Source of the DNA: Shewanella decolorationis S12
Lineage (GTDB): Bacteria; Pseudomonadota; Gammaproteobacteria; Enterobacterales; Shewanellaceae
Length of the DNA: 64,000 bases
Direction of reading: 5' to 3'
Assembly: GCF_000485795.1 (NCBI RefSeq)
Contig: NZ_AXZL01000058.1
Location: 62,001-126,000 of the forward strand
Of this stretch, positions 19,505-26,549 are shown one piece after another. The position numbers and the translations under genes are program-made. Position 1 is the stretch's first letter. The number at the start of each line of letters is the position of its first letter. The notes below the pieces were generated by a model. It made no database searches. It was given only the letters and a program-made list of their open reading frames with translations, and was not told the DNA's origin.

Positions 19505-20304
19505 CGTCCTGCATCCTTAAGCGCCCTTGGCTGGCTATCCCGTTGGATCATTTTTTGCCATACAAAGGCAGGTAAAAATGACATTAATTTCAATAAATAA
19601 GTAAATCGTTTAGGGAAATGGATCTCGGTTTCACGGCGCAAAAGTCCGCGACGAATTGCCGTTGACGCCGATTGAGTATCGACTTGCATCGGCATGGCAA
19701 AATCATTCTTAGCCGTCAAAGGCGTCGCCACAAATCCTGGGCAAATCACACTCACAGATATCCCGTGTTGAGCAAGATCGAGCCTCAGACTGGCGGCTAA
19801 GTACTGCACGCCCGCCTTTGAAGCCCCGTAGGCCTCCGCGCGGGGGAAGGCTAAGTAAGTCGCGCTCGAACTCATCAACGCTAAGTGCGAGCCTTTCGCC
19901 ATTAGAGGCAAAAACGCACCTAGGCAGTAGCCCATGGCAATCAGGTTGGTGTGCACAACACGCTCAAACAATCTGTCGTCAAAGTGTTTAGCGTCATCGA
20001 TATACTCGCAGCCACCAGCATTGAGGATCACTAAATCCAGCTGACATGCACTAGACGACAACAAATCCCCCACTTGAGTCGCAACCTGCTGAACTTGGCT
20101 GCGCTCGGTAATATCGAAATTGAAGCAAGTTGCGCCAACTAAGACAGTGTCGGCAAGGGCATCGAGCTTGGCTTTATCTCTCCCGCAGGCAATGACATGC
20201 CAACCCGCGGCGAGATAATCCTGTGCTAATTGCAGCCCAATACCTGAGCTTGCCCCAGTGATCAGCACAGTGTTGATTTTGTGGATCTGCACTGAGGTCA
20301 TCAC
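19501..20304 (-). CDS. Short-chain dehydrogenase/reductase
   Basis: SDR of 267 residues with the Rossmann motif TGASSGIG near the N-terminus, the NAG-type motif (LDLVILNAGG), the catalytic Ser (MSSSATYL) and YGASK (Tyr-x-x-x-Lys). Preferred cofactor is likely NADP(H), judging from the following basic residues. Substrate unknown. Overlaps the FAD gene by 4 bp and the NTF2-like gene by 4 bp, so it belongs to the operon proper. Confidence 0.9.
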   Translation of the reverse strand: MMTSVQIHKINTVLITGASSGIGLQLAQDYLAAGWHVIACGRDKAKLDALADTVLVGATCFNFDITERSQVQQVATQVGDLLSSSACQLDLVILNAGGCEYIDDAKHFDDRLFERVVHTNLIAMGYCLGAFLPLMAKGSHLALMSSSATYLAFPRAEAYGASKAGVQYLAASLRLDLAQHGISVSVICPGFVATPLTAKNDFAMPMQVDTQSASTAIRRGLLRRETEIHFPKRFTYLLKLMSFLPAFVWQKMIQRDSQPRALKDAGR

Positions 20305-20747
20305 TTAGCCGCCCTGTCTTTAAGCAAGCGAATGAGTCCGCCCATACAAGGCAAATGCTCGTATAGCATTTGCCCTAAGTCGAAATAATCCCGGTGAAAG
20401 TAAATCCGCTGATGAAACTTAAGCTGGCTCATGCCATCGACACGGATGAGTTCGCCCTTGTTTAGCTTGGGATGGCGATATTGCATCTGCCAAAATAGCG
20501 AAGCTTGGAAGTCATCCTGCAATACTTCTTTGATTTCAAAGTGAATGTAGCCAATGTTTTTGTAGAGTTTGGCAAAATACTCAGTCAAGGCAGTTAAACC
20601 ATTCACTTGATGCATAGGATCGATAAAACAAATATTGTCATCGTAGACCTGAGCCAACAGATGCAGATTGTCCTTGTTTAATGCTTGATAGAGCGCGATA
20701 AACTCATCAACCACACCGCTCTGTTCAATCTTCGCTTGGTTTATCAT
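20301..20747 (-). CDS. NTF2-like / SnoaL-like family protein
   Basis: Protein of 148 residues of the NTF2-like fold: an N-terminal helix FIALYQALNKDNLHLLAQVYDDNICFIDPMHQVNG, then the LTEYFAKLYKNIGYIHFEI strand/helix and a YRHPKLNKGELIRVDGMSQL strand pair. Such small proteins often bind small hydrophobic ligands or act as isomerases. Begins 46 bp after phrB; overlaps the SDR by 4 bp. Function unknown but fixed in this operon. Confidence 0.85.
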   Translation of the reverse strand: MINQAKIEQSGVVDEFIALYQALNKDNLHLLAQVYDDNICFIDPMHQVNGLTALTEYFAKLYKNIGYIHFEIKEVLQDDFQASLFWQMQYRHPKLNKGELIRVDGMSQLKFHQRIYFHRDYFDLGQMLYEHLPCMGGLIRLLKDRAAK

Positions 20748-20792
20748 CCAGATAACTCCCTAAGGGATAAGTTGCAAGGTTAAGCATATGGG

Positions 20793-22274
20793 CTAAGCCT
20801 TTTTCAGCACCCCAAGTACTGCTAGCGCCCTCGCCCTTGCCGCATTGTGATCCACAATTGCACAGGGATAAGCCGAGTCAGACGGTTGCGATGGTGCATC
20901 AAATAAAGAAGGCGTTTTTTGCATATTGGGTTGGTGCAAGCGTTTAACACCCCAAGATGCTAGCTCTGGTAAGTACTTACGGATAAAGCGGCCATCTGGA
21001 TCAAACTTTTCGCTTTGGCTGATTGGATTAAAAATGCGGAAATAGGGCTGAGCATCGCAGCCACAGCCCGCCGACCATTGCCAGCCACCGTTATTGGCCG
21101 CCAGATCGCCGTCGATAAGATGCTGGCGGAAATAGCGTTCACCCCAACGCCAGTCGATAAGCAAGTGTTTAGTTAAAAAGCTCGCCACCACCATGCGCAG
21201 TCGATTGTGCATCCAGCCGGTTTGATTGAGCTGGCGCATCGCCGCATCCACAATCGGGTAACCTGTTTTGCCCTCGCACCATGCTAAAAACTCAGCTTGG
21301 TTGTTACGCCACTGCACATGGTCAGCCTGACGATTAAAATTGTGCCCCTTGGATAAATCCGGAAAAGCCACTAATAAATGGCGATAAAACTCCCGCCAGA
21401 TAAGCTCATTCAACCAGGTTCGCCCAGGGCTAGTGTCATCGACAATAACCTCGGGAAAACGCCCAAGCAGCGCTGCGATACATTGCCTTGGGCTCAGCAC
21501 GCCCAGCGCCAAATAAGGGGAGATAACACTAGTGCCGTCGAGAGCGGGAAAATCCCTATCCTGCTTATATTCTTGGGCCTTTTGCTCAATAAATGTGGTC
21601 AGAATACGTTTTGCCTGCCCCTCTCCCGCCGCCCATTGTTCGCTCGAGGTTAGCTTGCTTGTTGATTGAAAACGTTCTTTAAAACTGATTGGCTTGGGTT
21701 CAGGTAACATAGGGCCAAGCGGCGCAGGCACCCCAAGCGGCAAAATGGCGCGCTTGGCGGCAACTTCTCGCCACTTGCGGCTAAAGGGCGTGAATACCTT
21801 ATACATATCACCGCTTAAGTTAAGCACTGTGCCCGGCGGCAATAGGCAATGCTCGTCGCTAAGCACTAAGGGGATACCGGCATCGAGACAGGCTTGGTCG
21901 CGCTTTTGCTCGTTTATTTCGGGTTCTCGCCCCGCAAACACCCGCTCAACCCCCAGCTTTTCACAGTAACTCGCTAAAAAGGCAGGAACCTCTTTAAAGC
22001 TATCGAGTTGAATAAGCTCAAATTCAATCCCTAGGCTTGCGAGTCCTTGGGCGAGCAAATTCACATGCCGCTGGATAAAATCAATCTGGATCGGCGCCAT
22101 ATCATGGCTGAGCCATTGGCTCGGAGTCGCAATATAAATCGCCCTAAGTTTTGCACTAGGCGCTTGCCGCACCCAATCACAGGCAGCCGTCAGCGCTTGG
22201 TTATCCGTTAGGCGCAGGTCTTGGCGAAACCACATTAACGCATGCTTTGTCGCTGGAGTTTGATTATCGCTCAT
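20793..22274 (-). CDS. phrB: Deoxyribodipyrimidine photolyase
   Basis: Light-driven CPD photolyase of 493 residues. The N-terminal antenna-chromophore domain starts HALMWFRQDLRLTDNQAL; the C-terminal FAD domain contains GRTWLNELIWREFYRHL, WCEGKTGYPIVDAAMRQL, NQTGWMHNRLRMVVASFL and NNGGWQWSAGCGCDAQPYFR. It repairs cyclobutane pyrimidine dimers using blue light. Its start overlaps the end of the MerR gene by 11 bp, so regulator and enzyme are made together; this pairing marks the operon as light or UV responsive. Confidence 0.96.
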   Translation of the reverse strand: MSDNQTPATKHALMWFRQDLRLTDNQALTAACDWVRQAPSAKLRAIYIATPSQWLSHDMAPIQIDFIQRHVNLLAQGLASLGIEFELIQLDSFKEVPAFLASYCEKLGVERVFAGREPEINEQKRDQACLDAGIPLVLSDEHCLLPPGTVLNLSGDMYKVFTPFSRKWREVAAKRAILPLGVPAPLGPMLPEPKPISFKERFQSTSKLTSSEQWAAGEGQAKRILTTFIEQKAQEYKQDRDFPALDGTSVISPYLALGVLSPRQCIAALLGRFPEVIVDDTSPGRTWLNELIWREFYRHLLVAFPDLSKGHNFNRQADHVQWRNNQAEFLAWCEGKTGYPIVDAAMRQLNQTGWMHNRLRMVVASFLTKHLLIDWRWGERYFRQHLIDGDLAANNGGWQWSAGCGCDAQPYFRIFNPISQSEKFDPDGRFIRKYLPELASWGVKRLHQPNMQKTPSLFDAPSQPSDSAYPCAIVDHNAARARALAVLGVLKKA

Positions 22275-23331
22275 CGGCTTGCCCTCCTTGCTGCGCTTCG
22301 GCCGCGTTTTTCTGCTTGCGCTGCTGTTTCCTATGTTGCTCTTTTGCCGCAGATACTTGGTTAACCCATTCAGCCAAGTCTGGCGCCATAAACGCCGATA
22401 AGGCTGTTAAGGTTGGAGCAAAGGGACCAATGAGATAACAGGTCTCTTGCATTTGCTCGAGCACGCTTTGCAGCTCGAAGATTTTCGATGGTGGATGATT
22501 CGCCTCGGGCAGTAGCAAGAGTGCATCTACCTTGAGTCGATTATTGATAAGTCCAAGGCTTGTGATGTCGAGCACGCCAAGATTAATGACTGACACTCTT
22601 AACTCGGCAAGCTCCAAGCGTAAAACCAGGCTATACAAGCGATTAGTGATACTCGAATTCATTATATTAGAATGAGTCATGTTCGACTGACCGCTCTGCT
22701 GCTCGGCCGTTTTAGGCCCTAGGACAGATGGCAAACACACGACACCGATTTGCGCCAAACTGGCCTGCCCGGCAAAACTGGCGCGACCTCCGATGCGACT
22801 GGCTAACTCGCTTTCTAACCATGCAAGCAACAGCTCGGCATCTAAACGAGGCTCAAGCAACGCAGGTAACTGTGCCATCCAAGCCTGCAGCAATTTTTGC
22901 TTAACCAATTGAAAGGGATATAAACCTAGGGCTTCATCAAAGATTTGGTGCAGCTTTTGTTGGTCTAGCTCAAACAGTGCGCCATTTAACCCAGTGATCT
23001 GCTCATGCCACAAATCCCCTTCTTGCAGTGCAGTGCTGTCGACCTCGGTCGCAAGCGCCGAACTCATCAGTAAGGGTTTGACCTTACTGATGGCGACCCC
23101 CTTGGCTAACCATGCATTGATCTCATGAATTTGTTGAATATTTTCAGGCGTGTATAACCTATGCCCCTTAGGCGTACGCGCAGGGATCACCAGCCCAAAG
23201 CGGCGCTGCCAGGCTCTTAGCGTTACCGCATTAACCCCTGTGAGTAACGACACTTCCCCTATAGGGAGCAGCTCGCGACTCTCGAGATGTTCGGCCTCAA
23301 CCTTTGGATCATGTTGTTTCATGTCTATCAC
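22264..23331 (-). CDS. MerR-family transcriptional regulator (LitR/CarH-like architecture, no cobalamin motif seen)
   Basis: Regulator of 355 residues. Residues about 20-90 form a MerR winged helix-turn-helix with LTGVNAVTLRAWQRRFGL and PKGHRLYTPENIQQIHEIN, very like LitR/CarH/MlrA. The C-terminal region (about 120-310) has the helical-then-Rossmann layout of cobalamin-sensing MerR proteins, but I do not find the DxHxxG-type signature expected of an adenosylcobalamin-binding domain. The last 20 residues are Lys/Gln-rich. Overlaps phrB by 11 bp and follows the DUF523/DUF1722 gene by 67 bp. It likely controls this operon. Confidence 0.88.
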   Translation of the reverse strand: MIDMKQHDPKVEAEHLESRELLPIGEVSLLTGVNAVTLRAWQRRFGLVIPARTPKGHRLYTPENIQQIHEINAWLAKGVAISKVKPLLMSSALATEVDSTALQEGDLWHEQITGLNGALFELDQQKLHQIFDEALGLYPFQLVKQKLLQAWMAQLPALLEPRLDAELLLAWLESELASRIGGRASFAGQASLAQIGVVCLPSVLGPKTAEQQSGQSNMTHSNIMNSSITNRLYSLVLRLELAELRVSVINLGVLDITSLGLINNRLKVDALLLLPEANHPPSKIFELQSVLEQMQETCYLIGPFAPTLTALSAFMAPDLAEWVNQVSAAKEQHRKQQRKQKNAAEAQQGGQADER

Positions 23332-23398
23332 TTAACTCGTTTTTTTCTTAATAGGTTATCTAATCGTTCAAACACACCATTCCGACAGCGGCCTATGA

Positions 23399-24352
23399 TT
23401 AATAGGCATAGCGCAGCTTTAATTCCTCAGGGTGAGGATTTAAGTACACTTGGTCCTCAATATAAGGGGTGGGGAATTGGCGCAAGTAGTGGTTAATCAA
23501 GGTGATAGGCACCAGCAAAGGGAGGAGTCCTTGACGATATTTCATTATCATTTCAGACAGTTCTGACTTTTGCTCCTTATTCAAATGCTTTTTAAAATAG
23601 CCCTGAATATGCTGTAAGGTGCTGGTATGGTTTCGACGAGTCGCATTGATTTTTAAGGCTGTCATAAAGCCAGCAAAATAGCGCTCGGCGGTTTGCTCTA
23701 AATCTTCAATATTAGCCACTATCGGCCCAAGCTCGCGGTACCATTTAGGGCTATGGGCCATCAACAGATACTTATAGCGGGAGTGAAACTTCACTAGCTT
23801 ATGCTTAGTTATGCCTTCATGACACATCTTGTGCCAGTCGTGATAGGCATAGACTCGGGTAAAAAAGTTTTCCCGCAGCACCATATCGTGCAGACGGCCT
23901 TCTTCCTCAACCGGTAGATAGGGGTAACGCTCCATTAACTTACGGGCAAATACTCCAATGCCCGTTTTTGAGCCATTATTAGTGCCAATTTTGTACTCAG
24001 TCACCCGCTCCATACCGCAGGTGGGCGATTTAGCGCAGAGCAAGTAACCGCCTAAAAAGCCTAATTCTTCAACCTTTTGCTCGCTAAAGCGATTGAGTTT
24101 GTCGGTGACATCTAAAGTACCATCACCACTCTGTACGCGTATTATTTCACCATCACGCACCAATCGAATGCTTTTACGGGGGGCACCTAGGCCAATCGCC
24201 ATTTCAGGACACAAGGGAACATAATCAAAAAAGGGGGCAATCTCTTGATTACAATAGGAGGAATTTTTATGCCCACCGTCAAAGCGCACCTTCTCCCCTA
24301 ATAGGCAGGCACTGATCCCGATTTGAATTCGCTGCGGATTAAACTTGTACAT
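23399..24352 (-). CDS. ybgA: DUF523-DUF1722 (YbgA-type) fusion protein
   Basis: Protein of 317 residues with two domains: DUF523 at residues 8-150 (IGISACLLGEKVRFDGGHK, PLCPEMAIGLGAPRKSI, KSPTCGMERV) and DUF1722 at about 190-310 (HKLVKFHSRYKYLLMAHSP and YFKKHLNKEQKSEL). E. coli ybgA encodes only the DUF1722 part and sits beside phr; here the fusion begins the photolyase operon. Function unknown; conserved cysteines in DUF523 suggest metal or cluster binding. Confidence 0.92.
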   Translation of the reverse strand: MYKFNPQRIQIGISACLLGEKVRFDGGHKNSSYCNQEIAPFFDYVPLCPEMAIGLGAPRKSIRLVRDGEIIRVQSGDGTLDVTDKLNRFSEQKVEELGFLGGYLLCAKSPTCGMERVTEYKIGTNNGSKTGIGVFARKLMERYPYLPVEEEGRLHDMVLRENFFTRVYAYHDWHKMCHEGITKHKLVKFHSRYKYLLMAHSPKWYRELGPIVANIEDLEQTAERYFAGFMTALKINATRRNHTSTLQHIQGYFKKHLNKEQKSELSEMIMKYRQGLLPLLVPITLINHYLRQFPTPYIEDQVYLNPHPEELKLRYAY

Positions 24353-24395
24353 AATGCTATTCCTTGTATCAATTTGAATAGTATTACGGACTATT

Positions 24396-24424
24396 CTTGT
24401 ACAAGGATCAAGTTTTTGTACAAA
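24396..24424. promoter_or_regulatory. Paired palindromes upstream of the photolyase operon
   Basis: Two perfect 10-bp palindromes, CTTGTACAAG (24396-24405) and TTTGTACAAA (24415-24424), share the core TTGTACAA and are centred 19 bp apart. A degenerate third copy, CTTGTATCAA, lies at 24363-24372. They are 44-72 bp upstream of the first operon gene and are candidate operators for the MerR protein encoded in the operon. Confidence 0.5.
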
Positions 24425-24554
24425 TTTCTTATAAAAATTTTCCGACGCTAAAAATCCAACTAAAGGCGCAAGAGTTTGGCCCTGATATTGCTTAGTTTAT
24501 TAGCACGATTGGCGCAGCATCGGAAAGTCAACATCGACGAGGGAGAATAAGGAA

Positions 24555-25064
24555 ATGTCAGTCATCAATCCCAATAGCTATGCGGCCATTGCATTAAGCC
24601 AGCTAAAATCGGTTCAGACTCAACAAGCCCAAGGCGTACCAAGCACTGTGGCCAGTTCGAGCGCTCAAATGGCAGTCCCGCAAGATACAGTCACTCTATC
24701 GGGCGGCGTAAATCGAGGCGCTGAAACGAGTAATACCTATAGCCAACTCGCGCCCAATGCCAAGCAAAATTACACCACCAATGTACAAACTATTGCCGGT
24801 ACAGAAGAAAGCGCAAAACCCGAAGACAGATTAGCGGAAGCCATGCAGGCTATCCTCGATAAACGCACCGGAGTTGACCGGGAAAAACTGAAGCAGTTAG
24901 ATGCAGAAATGGCGAAAATTGCCGCCAATGACAACTTATCAGAGGAAGAAAAGGCCAAGCAGATTGCGCTACTTGAAGCCCAAAAAGCCGAACTAATTAA
25001 AGAAGCCACTGAGAAGAATGAAGAGCGGCAACGTAATAATCAAGCTGAAGTCTATTTTAGCTAA
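24555..25064 (+). CDS. Hypothetical protein with C-terminal coiled coil
   Basis: Protein of 169 residues with GGGAGAATAAGGAA ending 5 nt before the ATG as ribosome site. Residues 1-85 are low-complexity, rich in Ser/Thr/Gln/Ala with no membrane segment; residues 95-165 are strongly helical and charged (LKQLDAEMAKIAANDNLSEEEKAKQIALLEAQ...), predicted coiled coil. The N-terminal half resembles flagellar-hook-associated or secreted linker sequence but is not enough to name a function. Divergent from the photolyase operon, sharing a 200-bp intergenic region. Confidence 0.7.
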   Translation: MSVINPNSYAAIALSQLKSVQTQQAQGVPSTVASSSAQMAVPQDTVTLSGGVNRGAETSNTYSQLAPNAKQNYTTNVQTIAGTEESAKPEDRLAEAMQAILDKRTGVDREKLKQLDAEMAKIAANDNLSEEEKAKQIALLEAQKAELIKEATEKNEERQRNNQAEVYFS

Positions 25065-25094
25065 TGCTTAACATCCAAATCGTGAACTATTGAT

Positions 25095-25120
25095 AAACAA
25101 AAACCCCCCCATTTCTGGGG
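25095..25120 (-). terminator. Probable terminator of the RhlE-type helicase gene
   Basis: CCCC-ATTTCT-GGGG hairpin within a C7 run; on the minus strand it is followed by GGGTTTTTG. It lies about 75 bp past the helicase stop and could also end the convergent hypothetical gene. Confidence 0.55.
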
Positions 25121-25192
25121 CGGTCCAGTATCCAATGCAGGAATTTTTATCACGCTTTGCATCTGTAAGCTATGCCGATAAGCAGGCTATGG

Positions 25193-26422
25193 TTACCGCT
25201 TCTTACCGCCTAGGGCACGTTTTTTAGCTCGCTGTTTTTGCGCTGCTTTACTATTGCGTCTTGGTTCAGGTGCCATTTTATTAAAATCAGGCTCAAAACC
25301 GGGATACCATTGCTGCGGCAGGCGTTTATCAAGCAATGCTTCGACCTCTTCGAGTAGCAGTGCATCCTCTTGGCTAAAAAGCGTAATCGCCAAACCAGCG
25401 CTCCCCGCCCGTCCAGTGCGACCAATACGGTGGATATAATCTTCGGCAATAAAGGGCAACTCAAAGTTAATCACATACTGTAAGTCGGCAATATCAAGCC
25501 CACGAGCGGCGACATCGGTCGCCACTAAAACCTGCACCAGTCCTTGTTTAAAATCCTTTAAAACCTTTTCCCTTGCACCTTGGGATAAGTCACCGTGGAA
25601 TGCCTGCGTCGCCACCCCGAGTTGATTAAGCTGAGTGGTGAGCTTATCGACCCCCTGCTTAGTACGGCTGAAGATCAGCACTTGTTGCCAATTTTTGCTT
25701 CGTACTAAATGGCTGACAAACTCGGTTTTACGGTCACTGTCGATGGCATAAACCCGCTGCTCCACCTGTGCGGCCGTGGTATTGCGTTTCGCCACCTCGA
25801 TAAGCTTAGGCTCACGCAAAAGGTTTTTACTGAAACCGAAAATCGAATCATCTAAGGTAGCCGAGAACAGCAGTGTCTGTCGCTGCGCCGGCACTTGCTT
25901 GAGTACGGCTTTGATTTCATCCAGAAATCCCATATCGAGCATCCGGTCAGCTTCGTCAAATACCAGCACACTCAAACGTTTAAGATTAAGCGCACCTTGA
26001 CGCAGATGATCGAGCAAGCGGCCAGGCGTCGCGATAAGCACATCGATGCCAGCCTTAAATTCGGCTTGCTGGGCCTCAATACTCACGCCGCCGTAAGCAA
26101 TCCCGATACGAATGTCCGTGCCTTTAGCATATTTCACAAAACTCTGCTGCACTTGCACCGCTAACTCACGAGTGGGCACCAGCACTAAGGCTCGAATATT
26201 TTTGGGTGCATCGAGGTTTTGGTTATCAAGGAGCAATTGCTGCAAAATGGGGAGAGCAAAGGCTGCGGTTTTTCCCGTTCCCGTTTGTGCGCCTGCCATC
26301 ACATCCTGTTTTGCCAAAATAGCGGGAATGGCTTCAATTTGGATGGGCGTGGGTTGCTGATAGCCAAGTTCGGCTAAGGTATTCACTAACTGAGAATCTA
26401 AGGAAAGCGCGCTAAAAGACAT
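25193..26422 (-). CDS. rhlE: DEAD-box RNA helicase, RhlE family
   Basis: ATP-dependent RNA helicase of 409 residues. Motifs in order: Q-motif (YQQPTPIQIEAIP), Walker A AQTGTGKT, PTRELAVQ, TPGRLLDHL, Walker B DEAD, SAT, DVAARGLDIA and HRIGRTGRAG. The last 40 residues are basic (Lys/Arg-rich), as in RhlE proteins, and likely bind RNA. Likely role in ribosome assembly or mRNA decay, with cold adaptation possible. Short single gene with its own terminator; DEAD-box subfamily by similarity only. Confidence 0.92.
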   Translation of the reverse strand: MSFSALSLDSQLVNTLAELGYQQPTPIQIEAIPAILAKQDVMAGAQTGTGKTAAFALPILQQLLLDNQNLDAPKNIRALVLVPTRELAVQVQQSFVKYAKGTDIRIGIAYGGVSIEAQQAEFKAGIDVLIATPGRLLDHLRQGALNLKRLSVLVFDEADRMLDMGFLDEIKAVLKQVPAQRQTLLFSATLDDSIFGFSKNLLREPKLIEVAKRNTTAAQVEQRVYAIDSDRKTEFVSHLVRSKNWQQVLIFSRTKQGVDKLTTQLNQLGVATQAFHGDLSQGAREKVLKDFKQGLVQVLVATDVAARGLDIADLQYVINFELPFIAEDYIHRIGRTGRAGSAGLAITLFSQEDALLLEEVEALLDKRLPQQWYPGFEPDFNKMAPEPRRNSKAAQKQRAKKRALGGKKR

Positions 26423-26549
26423 GAAAGATCACCAAAAACAATAATGGCGCCATGTTAACAGACCGCCGCTATAGCGACCAGTTGCATTGTATCTGCCAGT
26501 TCACGGCGTTAATCGTGCCCAATCACGCTTAGATTTTCGCTAGACACGC

